DNA from: Trichoplax sp. H2
Lineage: Eukaryota; Placozoa; Uniplacotomia; Trichoplacea
Length of the DNA: 64,000 nucleotides
NCBI GenBank assembly: GCA_003344405.1
Contig: NOWV01000013.1
Location: forward strand, 682,001 to 746,000
Direction: 5' to 3'
Position numbers and translations under genes: made by a program. The notes below the pieces were generated by a model. The model was not told the DNA's origin. It ran no database searches and was given only the letters and a program-made list of their open reading frames with translations. Positions 12,141 to 25,872 of the stretch are shown one piece after another. Position 1 is the stretch's first letter. Each line of letters begins with the position of its first letter.

Positions 12141-14123
12141 CACACACAGTGGTGTGACACAACCATCCATCGCGTCCAGTCCTGTCCGGTAGCTTCTACT
12201 GAGTCGACGCAGTCGTCGAGGAGTGAGCGTCTGCAGTCCGGCGGTAGCTGTCGGCTACTGGAGTAACTGGACAGGAAAAACTTTCTGACGTCCAAGTTAT
12301 CATCATTGATCAACACTAAATTCAACCAACAATGACCATATCGGAAACAATATCGGAAAGAATCTACAGGTAATACGTTGAATTCATCATTTTAAGCATG
12401 AGTAGATTGGCAAGGATGAACAGGTCAAGATCGATGTCAGTAGTAGTCTTGATTGGAGGTGGATGCAAGTTGAGGCGATCCTTCCAGATGCCACTTGCAC
12501 TCCATCTTTCTTGTCGCGTAATGCAGATGATTCTTCACTTTGTCTGGTACAAGTCAAAGTCCCTGCTTGCAAGAGCAATAAAATCGCCGGATAAACAAGG
12601 ATCAAATACAACAGAGTCCTTCATCATCATCTTGTTGTAGCCAATGAAGGAAGGGCCTTGGGCTCTTTCTCTATTTCTTGGCGACATGCTAATCCATTTC
12701 ATCAGGACTGAATGCATTGACCAGTGGTATGGGTGTCGTGAACAAAAGCGATTTATCCTTCTACCACCGTTGACATTCTATCCATCAAAATGGATAAAAG
12801 ACGCTTCTCCTATTCGTCGACTTCAATCGTACTCTACAGCCAGTGGATACAAGGGCATAGGCATTCTATTGCAACTTTTGAATACAGCTAACCTTCTCAC
12901 CCAATCAACTATGCCTCCATGATGTTGGAGAAGGATATCGATACGCGTCCATAACGACAAATGGATCTTTCATTCTGCTACTCGATCTCATCCTGATCGT
13001 ATTGACCTACAGTGCATGAATAGTCCAGTATACATTTGTTGTGTAAGTAAGTTATTCATGACCGCCTGCCATTCTCCATCCAAACTGCCCCCAAAAATAA
13101 CATACCGTATTGAATCCATCCTGTACAACAGTCGGCACTCATTGCTCATTAAATTTATAAAAATTCAAGGCGTTTCCTCGATTGCTACTGTAATCAATCG
13201 TCATATCAATCCAGGAATGATCACAATCGATCATCCACTCTATCACTTGCAATCCTAGTGGACTACTTTAGCCTTGAGTTATTGTGGTCAATACCTAGCT
13301 AGATTAAAGACTCCATCGATCCATTTTTTTTCCTCCTCTAATCAATTAAAAATGAATTCATGAATTAGGCCGTAATCCCGCCCACTATTGCTCTACTTTA
13401 TTCTATTCATAGACAGTGGACCCCAATTTTTTACCTTAATTTGCTCTATTTCTACTTCATCTATCCTATAAATGGATGATGAATAGACTACATTGTACGT
13501 AGCTAGAGACATACTGTAGATTGAAAGAAAATTGCAAGAATCAACCTTACTTTACGATCATAATAGCCATGGCAATATCTTTGGTATGCACAACTTTGAC
13601 ACTTACTCTAATGTCATTAAAATGCACATTACCCTTTCATTAGTATTCATTCTGCCTAACTTGCAAGTATACATCTCCTTTCTACTCTAGTATAACGTAA
13701 GGCACCCATTAAAATATCCATCTCTCTACTGTTGAATCAATATGAACAATTTCTCATCAAGATCATCCTGTAATACTGTCATCTCAATCAGGCTTTCTTA
13801 AACCCTTATTACAAACGTTTGGATAGCATCTGTAAAGTCATACTATCCAAGTCTATCATCGACGACAACGATATCCTACCAATCATTGACATTACTCAAT
13901 AGGACAGTTATTGTCATTACTGTTTAAACTTTGCCAAAATCAAACAATAATGATACCTACATTAGCACATTATTATACATTGCTCGCTTTGATATGGATA
14001 CAAGTTGATACTGGCATCGTTTGTTGTTAGCTGGATGAATACAGTAGCAATCATCAACCATGTACAACTAGATGAATGAATCAATAAGTTATCAGACTAA
14101 ATCAATCAATTAAAGAGTCGATC
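12141..14123. other. Intergenic, no convincing gene
   Basis: The stretch lies between the WAVE promoter side and the carrier gene. Open frames of 60-92 codons occur on both strands (for example 12644-12922 and 13016-13258, +), but none shows conserved motifs or a consistent chain of exons. A frame opening after the AG at about 12401 runs for some 62 codons and reads somewhat protein-like (contains WRWMQVEAILPDATCTPSF) but has no donor site and ends at a stop. It could be a decayed gene fragment. From about 12.4 to 13.9 kb the wording (many atcc/ccatc words) resembles the 41-55 kb region. Confidence 0.45.
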
Positions 14124-17100
14124 ATGTTTTTCTTGAGCAGCTTTACGCCTCGATTCTTGAATGGAGCTATCGCTGGTACTGTGGCAGTTACTTGTACTTA
14201 TCCGCTGGATTTAGTCAAGACACGAATGCAAGAGCAGCGATCTCATAGTCAACGCATGTATCGCAACATGTAAGTGCTTGTTAAACAAATACCTTCTAAT
14301 CAATATCTACGCGTAAAATCCATTACTTTTACTCTCTTCTCAACCTACAATACAGTACTGTATATCAGCGAGAGATGAAGGATGACGATTAACTAGAAGA
14401 GACTTGCATATAAATTCCAATCCAGTGGTTGCCTTGTTGAAATCTATTTCAGATGGATGCAAGCTAGCGCTAGTTTGTCCTACGCTACAATGACTCTACT
14501 GTATATAATCTATCGCCACCTTTTTTTTTATAAACTTTTCACTTTCAATTACTCATTACTCGCCAGTCCATGCTCCGCTGGACTTGAGCGACTATTTGAA
14601 GCGACCTCATTGCAAGCTTTGCAATCAGATTCTTCGCTGTTGCACCACATAGTAGTGATCATGTAAATATCGAAAATAATTTACAAACACTTCCGATTCT
14701 CTACCACTACTTTAATAGCGTATTGTTTGATTGCATTTTATTGGCGACATACTATACTGATGGAAATAGATGGCCAGAACCGAATACAAGTACATTAGAT
14801 CTTGTATTGCAGTCACTTGTTCCATATAGCTTATTTACTTTATTCACGATACCCATTTATGTTTTAATCGTCAAAGTTTAGATTCAGGCATTGCAATTAG
14901 TCTTAATGCCATTATATCACATAAAATGCGGTCACTTGAAAAGCTACAATAATCAAAATTAATAGAATCCATGGCCATAGCCTTTCTACTGTACTATATA
15001 CACGTATGCCTACTTTTCTCAATTTTTAGTGATGAGAATGAGTATTATTTTGATATTGAAAGTACAGTTCATCATCATTTTAATCCATAATTAGACAAGC
15101 TGTATGACACGACTTTTCAGTTTAAGCGCCTAATAAAAGATGCTCGTAAGAATCACCAATAAAAACTTACTGACATACAGTACTTGATATTGAGTCACTG
15201 GGCGACGCATATCTCTGAATTATACGCAATGATTGCAATTACGCTGAAACCATGCAACTAATTGCATTTCTTTAATTGAATTCATTTTACACTCGTTGAT
15301 CGGAGCAATTTTCAAATTCATACAGTAGCAGTAATCTTGCCTACCAGTAAATCAATAATAATTTGTTGTCGTTGGCTCTTGAATACTTTAAGGCTTGATT
15401 GCTTCATAAAAGTCGGTAGGAGCGAGGGATTCCGTGGGCTGTATAAAGGTAGGAAAGCATAAACTATACCCTGTCGATTTTTCTTGTATCAAACTATTTT
15501 ATTTCTTGTTATGCATTTGAAGAGTATGTTTCCTATCTAGATGAAGGATGATACTTTTTTGGTAGTATAGTTGACGACGTATCCCAACTATGGTGTTGTG
15601 ACGATACAGTTAATGAGTTATGCTTTCGTGCTGTTGCTAATCAGAATTGAAAAACATGTAGTGTAAATTAGGTGCTTACGATGACACGTTTTCAATCAGC
15701 TGGAAAGCTAGAGCATACTAGATAAATGATTATCCAAACAGTTTTGTGATTAACTAAAAAGAAGAGTAATTTGCCGATAGTAACCAACAATTAGAGTATA
15801 CTTATAAAATGTCTTATCTGTCTATCTCCAAGTTAAAAATCTTAATGATAACAACGCGTATTAGTTGAATGACAGCATCTCAATTAATTAATACATATTA
15901 TGCGAATTGGCATCATCCAATTTAGGTTAAGCTTTGAAAATGCAAAAGTAGTACTGTAGTACTTGCCAAAAGAAACTAATATCAGTGTAAATCCATTATA
16001 TCATATTTAGGTTATGCGGTTAATATTGTTTTAATCAACCCTGAAAAAGCAGTTAAATTAGCTGTGAATGATGAACTTCGCCATGTATTTAAAGGAAATC
16101 GGTAAAAGCTGTTTACTATCTGAAGCTTATAGCTTCATCTTAACTATAACTCGACAGTACTCTACTGCTATGGACTGTAAGATAGATGATTTGAAGTACA
16201 GTAGTTTGTCAATTCAAAATTAAAGCTTCTTACTTACATTAGACGTCTTTCCATTTCCGGGATAATAGGAAAACTATACCTATTGCAGCGGAAATGGCAG
16301 CAGGAGCTGGTGCTGGATTCTGTCAGGTATAACAGCGAAAAAGTACTTTTACATTGGGCTATTGGTGCACTATGTAATTTGTGAAGGCTCTAGAGTCTAG
16401 ACTGATCAATCAATCTAACATGAAAGTTATAAAATAGTATTATTATTATTATAGAGTCTTTCTACGTAATAACTGCATTTCTTAAATGTATAGGTTATCA
16501 TAACGTGTCCCATGGAATTTCTAAAAATACACATGCAAATGGCAGGCAAAGCTGTAGCTCAGCCAGGTTCGCAGTTGTTTAACTATCTGTCATCAAACAG
16601 TTTGATAACGTTGATTCAGTTAATTTGTGTGCATTTGGAAGATGTATTGCTGCTATCTTGTTCTATACACCATCTTCTCATGCGTTTAGAGTTGGATACC
16701 TGCTACCCGTTTTACACATGAATTTCTTTGAGTAATGCCTGTTTTAATAAGTACTCTATATACACGTAGGCGGTGTAGAAGGGAAAACCGCTGCTGCATT
16801 TGCCGATAGCAAGAGGCCTTCAGCTTTAAAATTTGCAATTGGAGAGTTACGAAATAAAGGCATCAGCGGAATTTATCGTGGCCTTGGGGCTACCTGGATG
16901 AGGTACATACTTCGAGTTGCTACATAGACATTCAAGAGTTTTGGTGATAATATTATTGATCCGGGAATCACTAATTTTTTCTTTTGTTAATACGTATAGA
17001 GATATACCGTTTTCTTTAATTTATTTTCCAGCATTTGCTCACTTCAATAAGATGGTAAAGTTGCTGTATTTTGCTCTGACTATTACCTACTATAGCATTA

Positions 17101-18002
17101 GCAGGGTGTTAATTATGGTTTTACAAATACAACAGTCGTAGTAAGGATCAATGCATTTTTACTTGCAGGGAACTCGTGAAAATGGAAAGGTACCATGGCA
17201 ACACTCGATTTTAGCTGGCTGTCTTGCAGGTACTATGCTTGCTAGTTGTTTAGTTATGTTGTGTGCGATTATGCGGCGATAACGCTATGAACTACTTTTT
17301 TATTTCAGGTTCTATTGCTACAGTTTCTGTAAATCCTTGCGATGGTAAGTCTGCTATACGTATCGTTGCGCCCTTGGCTATTTTCTGAACCTATAGTATC
17401 TTTATAATCGTTTCAGCAGTAGTACTTGGCGTTTATTATATTTAACTTTAAAGTAGATGAGTTAATGGAATATTTTATAAAATGAACTAACTAATGCTAT
17501 AAAAATATCTGCAGTTATAAAAACTAGGCTGCAAGCTCTCGATAAAGATACAGGGAAAGCTAGATATAGTGGCATAGTTGACTGTGTCAGGTACTATAAG
17601 GAATTTTCAATCATAAAGAAGTCTAATTTCCATTTCAGGTTTCATAGGATATTGTTTGATTCAAATCCTAATACCTTGATATTCTTAATTTAGGACAACT
17701 TTCAAGCAAGAAGGAATTAGTACGTACAATGAACTATTTTAGTATAGCCTAAGATGATGTCTAATCTTACTTGAGTAGTTTTAATATATCTGTACATATG
17801 CAACACGGTAACTCGATAAATCATATATCCTGCCACTGTCAAGTTATTAACAATACTTTTTCTTGGTACCGTAGCTGCATTTTTCAAAGGATGCACACCA
17901 AGAATAATTGTCATCTCTCCTCTCTTTGGAATAGCGAATACTGTATATTTGCTTGGAGTAGCTGAACGGCTGCTCGGTAGGGATTACGTCCCTCCAGTTT
18001 AA
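14124..18002 (+). CDS. SLC25A22-like: Mitochondrial glutamate carrier (SLC25A18/A22 type)
   Basis: This is a member of the SLC25 family of the inner mitochondrial membrane; the closest match I recognise is the glutamate/H+ symporter pair SLC25A18/SLC25A22. Twelve exons: 14124-14269, 15393-15448, 16011-16101, 16269-16326, 16494-16566, 16770-16902, 17000-17054, 17169-17229, 17309-17344, 17515-17590, 17694-17719, 17875-18002. Phases agree throughout and give 312 residues, the normal carrier length. The three repeats are all present, each with its signature: [10 protein letters not shown] (repeat 1), [10 protein letters not shown] (repeat 2, the Met-Glu form of the glutamate carriers) and NPCDVIKTRLQ (repeat 3). 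Other family blocks are [31 protein letters not shown] and [17 protein letters not shown] near the end. Two exons are very small (36 and 26 bp). It is tail-to-tail with NOSIP. Confidence 0.95.
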
Positions 18003-18833
18003 GTGACAAGAATCCTTATAATTTTGGTCGATAGGACGGTCCTTAAGCTTATGAAGGAAATGATTAGACAATGAAACATTCTTAAAGATTTATGTTATAT
18101 TACGGTACAACCTCTGTTTTGATTCTCGATCAATCAGTTAAGCCAACTTCATTTTAATAATTTTTTAATTGCTATCGTAATTCTATCTGTTGTAATTTAT
18201 TTTATTTTATTAATTGTCTTTGCTTCCTTATTTATGGAGATATAAATGGCTCGCATTACAAATAGTATTTTAGCAATATTATGACTACTATATGATTTAT
18301 GTAATGCGTCTGTTTAAGGAATAAGCAAGCACAAAATCTACAATAAATTGAATACATTTTACTGTAAACTGTGATTTAACAGGTACGTACTTTTTATTAT
18401 AATTAGCCGTATTTTTCTAGAAACTAAAAATCTCAATCAAGTAGTTACGAAATATTATATTACATAGGATTGCAGAAAAGAGTGTCATCGGCAGTTACTT
18501 TGTAAGCGTCAACGAATTGAAACATAGGATCAAAGTACTTCAATGTACCCCTTTTTTAATTGTTATGCAGGAAAGTTAGCAATACTGTAGATAAAGTACT
18601 ACAATCTCAGGAATGTTTAGTAGCGCAATCTCTATGACAAACTATGACCATAATAAAATAGTTACAATAATAAACAATATTTCCAACATCTAATGTAACT
18701 TAGATTTATACAGAAACGTTATCTCATTAGATTGGACATGTCTGACTTAACTAGCATCAAAAGTAATACGCTTTCTATATTAGAAATTAGGTGGAAATGA
18801 TACAGTACAAGATGCGCAAAGTATAGACATTGG
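18003..18833. other. Convergent intergenic region, carrier / NOSIP
   Basis: AT-rich sequence between two stop codons on opposite strands. An AATAAA near 18350 could end the carrier transcript. No coding frame, repeat or RNA gene was recognised. Confidence 0.55.
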
Positions 18834-21757
18834 TTAAGAAATTGACATCACAGGTCTGGCTAATTTAGCCTGTAATCCTTCATTGGCAGCAGAAAATCCT
18901 GTACCTCCCTAATAAACAAATATAAAGCTTACATTATTGAGCGTACGAATTTCACATCTAAAAAAATATACCCAAATTTTAAACGACTTAGTTTTTGCAC
19001 CATGGTACTAGTGGTAGTTGATAAATTTGAGCCATTAAATATGGTAGTGGTATAGTAGTTCACGATTATGTAAACTTACCCTCTGTAACACAATAATGTC
19101 TTTCTCCGTTATCTTAGTGGACGTAAACGGATCGATCATATCTTTTTTCACGATTTTTTCGATACTTTCCATAGAGACTACTTTACCACTGAATAATATT
19201 TCGTCATTGTAGACAATAGATTTTAATTTTATTTTTATAGAGTATTCTATCAGAATATTAAAGTGCCATCAAGTTGTTAAAATTTGATTTACCTCGATCG
19301 TAGCACAGCTGCAGGAACAGAATTACTCAGAGTATCATGAGTGATTGGACACATATACCGAGCCTGATTAATGTTGTTGTTAAGAGAAGACATTAAATAC
19401 CGTCAACCGGTAGTTTCTATGCGTATAATGACTATCATTGTAACATGTAGACAAAATATGCCAAAGGTATCATATTACATCTTTGCATATGAGCGATCTT
19501 TTATCATCCTTGTCGACGATTTCAGTAAATTCTACAGGGATAAGGTCCTTAATTTTTATAGGTTTACCACTCATCGGGCAATATGTTTTGTTATCCTTTA
19601 TATAAAAGAAATTAAGTTACGACAAGAGTAAAGAGTCTTTTCCTATTTTGACAGATTTCTAGCGATGGACTTGTAAACTTACAGGCTTTTTAATTAATGT
19701 TGGCTTGGCTTGAGGTGTTAGTGAAGGAACCCAAAAACTAGTTAGATTCTTATCTTCAGTTGTAGAACTACTACTACTAGCTAGATTTTGAATGCACACA
19801 ATAGAATTATTGATATTTTCAACAGATCCACAGTAGAGAAAAACAACGCCAATCATTATGAGCTGATACCTTTTAAATCACTTTGTATGGAAGCCTTGCT
19901 AGTAAATGTGGAAGTTTTCGATGTTATGCTATTTTCTGTAAGATATTAATTGTAACTTGGATTAAGCATTTTTTAATCAGATATGTACTCTTCATCTTTT
20001 GAAAGAGCAGATTTCACGTTTTAATAAGCATATAATACTATAATGACACAAGCCAATCAAGAGGTTATATATGAAGAATATCTCCAAGAATGTTACACAA
20101 TATTAAATATTACATTAACATCAACTTTGTAACATTGAAAAATTGTTTTACCCGTACCTGTGGCTTTAAAAGCTTCAACTTTAGCTTGCTCTTCAGAAGC
20201 AGCTATTGCAGAAGTTTCTTTCTAGGTATTACATGAATAGTAATTGAAATCGATAACATTACATTGTAAATAGTTTAATTGGCAACTTGGCACTGGATAA
20301 TAATCATCATTTGAATAGGATCTACCACTACCATTTTACATCAGATTTTATAAAAGTTCTGAGCTAAGCAATACCACAACTTTAAGAAATTGAAAAAATT
20401 TGAATAAATGGTATTAATTCAATTACAACACCATACTTGCTGTTCTTTCAATTGTTTTTCATAAGCCTTCATTTTTAATGCAGCTAGAAGATGAATAACG
20501 ATAACATAATAGCATTAGTGTCTCTATACAATCATTGGCATTCACGGTTACTCAATCTTCGTTACCATCCAATTGAACAAGATGAGTCAATTTGATCAGT
20601 TAAGTTAAAAAGAGATCTTCTATGAATGTCTTGTTATAGTAATTCAATCTAAATGTGTAGAGTATTGGCTTTGGCTATCACTGGGTGTATGCAAGGAATA
20701 ATATTGAAGAAGTGTGATTATAATCGGATATCGTCTATAGGGTAAACTATGAATAGAGCATCCTATCGATTGAATAAGACATCTGATTGCAACAGAAGCC
20801 TGAGTTATTCTAGTATACCGTATAATAACTGTAATCTTTCAACATGCTACCCTGTAAGGTTTGACTTTCCATCATGTACAGTACCTTCTTTCTTTTGGCG
20901 TAGTAGTGCAGAAAATATGGCTTCCTTGTCGTAGAGATAACCATCAGGCCTATCGATGCATGATAAAACGTTCAAATTAGAGTATTTACAGGTTGGTTTT
21001 CTTTCTATCAGGATACTCGTGTACTTTACAATCATCCACTACCGTTAGCACTATCAGCAATGCCCTATCCATGCGATCGTAAGATGAGCAATGATTCCAT
21101 TGCTGAGTGTCTACATCTATCATACTAATATACTATACCGTGGACACACTTACGTCATAACAGGATCTCTGCACGGTTGCAATGTTAAACAGCAGCAATC
21201 GAAACCCTAGAGAACATGTTTACAGTTGTTTGAATATGATACAAAATGTACAAATTGTAGGCATGCATGCAGTATAGCTATGTGCTATCATGTTGAAATC
21301 AACTGTCTATGTCATGATAAAGTACATGGGTAATATGAATAGTATCCACTACAGCAATTATACTTACTCGAACAGAGTCTTTACTCAATCGAATGGATCG
21401 TGTCCCATAGCCGGAGATTTCTAAAACAGAAATGATATCCCAGTTTAGCGACAATACTAACATGGGACAGTCGAATGCAAACATTTCCATAAGGATTCAA
21501 CACCCCCTAGTTGTCCTCTTTCAACAATACAGTATTGATTCACATTGCACAGTCGAACTCAACACTAAGAGTTTAGAATAAGGAGAATTGCATTCAACAC
21601 CAACTAGTTGGTTATGCTTGACAAATGCGACATAATTAGTACTTGCTATCAACGCTATCAACTGAAAAGGATCAATGTGTACAGTACTTGTATCTTTCTG
21701 ACGCTCATGGTATGAGTAAACAGGTCCTGCTGTACAATTTCTCGAGTGTCGTGTCAT
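18834..21757 (-). CDS. NOSIP: NOSIP, nitric-oxide-synthase-interacting protein (U-box type E3 ligase)
   Basis: NOSIP is a nuclear/cytoplasmic protein with a divided U-box, known as an E3 ubiquitin ligase, a spliceosome-associated factor and, in vertebrates, a binder of NO synthases. Twelve minus-strand exons: 21757-21688, 21420-21368, 21206-21154, 20949-20885, 20483-20437, 20221-20158, 19935-19870, 19780-19683, 19595-19479, 19363-19293, 19188-19080, 18908-18834. Phases agree and give 295 residues against about 301 in human. The start MTRHSRNCTAGPVYSYHE, then GYGTRSIRLSKDSV, FDCCCLTLQPCRDPVMT and PDGYLYDKEAI form the N-terminal half of the U-box. SFWVPSLTPQAKP and CPMSGKPIKIKDL follow. The second half has CPITHDTLSNSVPAAVLR, KKDMIDPFTSTKITEKD and GGTGF, and the protein ends in RPVM plus three residues. 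Several exons are too short to look like genes on their own. A tandem array starts 256 bp upstream of the start codon. Confidence 0.96.
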
Positions 21758-22012
21758 TATTGAAACGCTGAATTGGATAAGTTGAAGTCGATGGATGCAA
21801 GAAATTGATCGATGGAGTAAATTGCCAACAACTGATCGATGGCAGACGAAGCAGAGTGATGAAGACCGAGGACTGTTTTTGGGCCTTGGCAATCACGGTG
21901 CTATATTGTGTTGAGTACAGTAGATTGATGATAGACTTGTGTATGAGGTGTTTGTTCTTTGACCAGTGCCCTACTGATGCTAGTACTGTACTAATAGTCC
22001 AATACCAATGAC

Positions 22013-22770
22013 CAGTATGTACTGAGCCTGCGCAAGCACCAGCCTGGCCTGAGTACCGTACCGTACCAGACCGAACCGTACCGTACCATAGTGACCAGTA
22101 GACTGTACTCACTACTGGCTATGTGAGCACTGGTACAGTCGCTACGGTGCTATAGTTTTTTCTTTTACCACGAAAATTTGATCGACTCACCGGACTTGTA
22201 CTGTCCAGTATGTACTGAGCCTGCGCAAGCAACAGCCTGGCCTGAGAACCGCACCGAACCGGACCGAACCGCTCTGACCAGTGACCAGTAGACTGTACTC
22301 ACTGCTGGCTATGTGAGCACTGGTACAGGCACTACAGTGCTATAGTTTTTCTTTTACCACGAAAATTGTATCGAGTCACTTGGACTTGTACTGTTCAGTA
22401 TGTACTGAGCCTGCGCAAGCAACAGCCTGGTCTGAGTACCGTACCGAACCAGACCGGATCATACCGTAACGTAGTGACCAGTAGACTGTACTCACTACTG
22501 GCTATGTGAGCACTGGTACAGGCACTACAGTGCTATAGTTTTTTCTGTTACCACGAAAATTGTATCGAGTCACTTGGACTTGTACTGTTCAGTATGTACT
22601 GAGCCTGCGCAAGCAACAGCCTGGTCTGAGTACCGTACCGAACCAGACCGGACCATACCGTACCGTAGTGACCAGTAGACTGTACTCACTACTGGCTATG
22701 TGAGCACTGGTACAGGCATTACGGTGCTATAGTTTTTTCTTTTACCACGAAAATTGTATCCAATCACTGG
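22013..22770. repeat. About 192-bp tandem array, four copies, upstream of NOSIP
   Basis: The word cagtatgtactgagcctgcg begins units at 22013, 22206, 22396 and 22590, so periods are 193, 190 and 194 bp. Each unit holds a variable run of ACCG/TACCG words and a 'ggctatgtgagcactggtac' block. GC content is clearly above that of the surroundings. The 135-codon minus-strand open frame overlapping its start is not a gene. Confidence 0.95.
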
Positions 22771-24728
22771 GACTTATACTGTATGTTGTTAGTAAGACAG
22801 GCAAAGCCTCCCTTAGAACCCGTGGACTATACTGTTCTATGCTGTCAGTGGAAGTTAGTGCGTATCAGATCAATTTTCTCTATTTTTTCCCTTGATTGGA
22901 CTACGCCTGTTCTCAACTTGAAAACCTACTTCTGTACTTCAATATGCTATCGATTTTTCTAGCTGCCAGGTGAGGGAGGACTCTGCTGTTCACTGTCGGC
23001 GTTTTCTTCAGTCCATATTGAATTTTACATGGAAATTCACTAGAGTGTACAGTACAATATAATACAGTACTGTACTGTACACTGTACAGTGTGGACGGGC
23101 TAATTTGGATGATTTTTGTGAAAGTAAATGGAAAAAATCTTTGATTTCTTCCATAAATTTTATATGAAACGAAAGAGAATGACTTAAATTACAAGGATCC
23201 GTTGCCAGAATTACTATACAAAGCATAACTTCTTTATAAATTATGATTAAAGATAAACCCTTATTTCCAAAACTACAGTACGCAAAAATCTCCACACGAT
23301 ACAGTATATCGATCATAACGGTTCCGCACCAGACCGAACCGGTCTCAGATCTACAGTACACACGAATTTACTTACAGTATAATGTACTGTAACCGGATAC
23401 TGTACAATGTACTGTACACTCTGATCCATTTCGATGCAGAATTGAATTCCTAACTTAAACTACAAAGTCCATCAAAATTTAATAGAAGTGAGTATGCAGA
23501 CATCCAGAGAGATTGATCAATTTTACATAAAATGGATGAATATCCAAGCATTTTATTGCATTTTTCATAATCTGATAGGAAATTAATCACATCTCGTACT
23601 GGTACAGTGCTACTCTTTACAGTCGACACTATACAGTACTGTAATATAGTTACATAAACTGGCAGTCTCTTTTCTAGACTAGGAGTAATCGGTGCATACC
23701 GCAGATTGTATTACTTCAAATTTGAATCAATATTAAGTTGTTATTATTTTACGTCAATTGATATCATTCGCCAGTAGGATTAGTGCAGATGTCATTTTCA
23801 TTTTCTCCAATAAACCAACTCGCCAGAAGGATATAGGTGCAAGCAGATGAAGGATGAATTGAAATACCACAACACGAAAACTGTACAAGCGCTGCGACCC
23901 AAATGAGCCGTAGAAAGGTAAATATCAATTGAACTTGACTCTCTTTTGGACATCGACTACAATTATACTGTACTCTATTACTATAAAGTGGTTGATGATT
24001 GATCATGATGGTATGCTTATCGGTATAATGTAGACATACAAGACCAAGTAATCGTCATGTCATGACTACCTTAAGTTCAAAATATCTTACAATTCTGTCA
24101 TACAATACGATCTACGCAATAATGTGGAAAAGCCTCCTTAACACTGCATGATAGTGCATACGATCGTTGTTTTCCTCTATCTTGACTGTACTGTACTCAA
24201 AGAGTGATTGCATCCCATGCAATATTTATATCCAACCTTACTAACGCGATACTGTACTTGCTTAGTTACCTCGGCTTAGAGATATTGACTGAACTCTTGA
24301 AAGAGGAGTCAGTTGCATTTTCCATCCTATCAACAGCAACAGGGTTCATCCTACGCTACCTGATGGATGCAATAGTGAGCGCATAGTTCTAACACCAAAA
24401 ATTATAAAATGATGCAAAACAGTCAATCATGGACGCAATACATATACCGATATATACTGTACTATATACAGAATAGTAATAGATGATATTATTAATGAAA
24501 TTGTTGTACAGCTCCTCCGAATATTGTATTACTTGTATGAGACAGTATATCTGTATGTAATAGTCTTAACCACATAAACATGTAATTAAACCAATAGACA
24601 ATATGAGTTGAAAATAATGATATAGAATACGTAATGGATAGATAGATGGCCGCGCAACTATGTCTATCTTTGTACAGTATGTGTACGTATACGATCAAGT
24701 TATAGCTCCTAAATTTGAGCGCACTGTG
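22771..24728. other. Intergenic, no convincing gene
   Basis: The stretch contains dense TACTGTA/TACAGTA words (around 23040-23095 and 23370-23420). Short open frames exist (for example 23764-24006, minus, hydrophobic with several Cys), but none has supporting splice structure or a family match. I see no gene. Confidence 0.5.
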
Positions 24729-25872
24729 ATGTTTCTACAGACATTGCCGCGCTGTAGATATACAAAAGAAGATTTCACCCAAGTTTACGATCTCGCTGCA
24801 GAGCTCGCACAGCAAGGAATAGTGCAAAGAGAAATATCACGTGAAATTTTGACCCGTTATAAAGGCATAGGTAAATCAACCGTTTACAAAGCAATCGCAA
24901 AAGCTCAAGAAAAACTACTTAACCAGGTCAACATGAACTCCAATAATTACCGCAAGTTATCCAACATCAATTCCAATGACAACCGCAAGTTATCCAATAA
25001 AGCTGCGACTGCTAAATCTGGTAAAAATGAAAAGAATTCCATCTACTTTACCAATTAATTCACCAATAAGGCTTGCTTGTAATAAATCAATCCTGGTATA
25101 TGAAGAATTTAATTTTATTTTCCTATCGACCTGTATATGTAGGTAAACAACCATCTATTGGCAAAGCGCAATCAGTACCTCAGTCTGCAAATGTATCAGC
25201 AACGGTAAAGAAGTTTCCGGCAACATTCTACTCATTTCTTTCTTTTCTACATTCTCTTATATACGCGTATAAAACATTCTATCATGTTGATAATTAGAAT
25301 AATCGATGCCATACTATACGCTATTGCTAGTGTATTACCCCTTGTTGAGCGTATTGAAAATGAACAAACGATATTACCGATATCAAGTTTTGGACCTAAT
25401 GGATAATTATAATTTCTTGGTAATAGGCTAACGATGGTAAGCGAACGACAAGGACCAATTATATTTTAAGAAATATAGAGTTAAAAAATCTTGGACCTCA
25501 ATTTGATGATTTAGATTTCTCTTGCTATTTCGATATGGATAATCGAGAACGTAAAAAATGCCCAAAAAGATATGATTTTCAAGTCAATAAAAAGTCAACG
25601 TAAGTACCAGTATCGATATTCATATATTCAAGGTTGAAAGGACATTTTTTATCACACTCTTAAAACATATTATTATGTATGTATTAATATAACCTCTTAT
25701 TAAAACAAGTGACACATGCGACTGCTTAAATGTGGATTGTCCTGGATGCTATTTCCCTTGCTCAGAGTGTGATTCGTTAAAATGTGGAGTTGCTTGTAGA
25801 GCAAATCGGAAGTGGGTATATGAAAAAGATGAGATAGAAATCGAGCCAATTCTACGTAGTAGAATGCAATAG
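24729..25872 (+). CDS. ARL14EP-like: ARL14 effector protein-like (ARF7EP C-terminal domain) with an N-terminal helix-turn-helix-like segment
   Basis: Exons 24729-25020, 25143-25204, 25427-25599 and 25710-25872 give 229 residues with agreeing phases. The C-terminal exon carries the Cys-rich ARF7EP_C signature: [18 protein letters not shown], then [15 protein letters not shown], with the last Cys of the family's usual CRC replaced by Ala. Upstream is [15 protein letters not shown], matching the block before this domain in animal ARL14EP. Human ARL14EP links the GTPase ARL14 to myosin 1E on MHC-II vesicles; the wider family role is unclear. Exon 1 encodes a Lys/Gln-rich segment whose core [20 protein letters not shown] looks like a helix-turn-helix, followed by a linker with two copies of NxxNRKLSN-like words. 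An in-frame ATG at 24660 would add 23 residues from repeat-like sequence; 24729 is preferred. Confidence 0.88.

Noticed and set aside
21705-22112. 135-codon minus-strand frame overlapping the NOSIP start
   Set aside because: It runs from the upstream repeat into NOSIP exon 1 in another frame and lacks any conserved feature.
23764-24006. 80-codon minus-strand Cys-rich hydrophobic frame
   Set aside because: No signal peptide order, splice signals or family match; length expected by chance over this much sequence.
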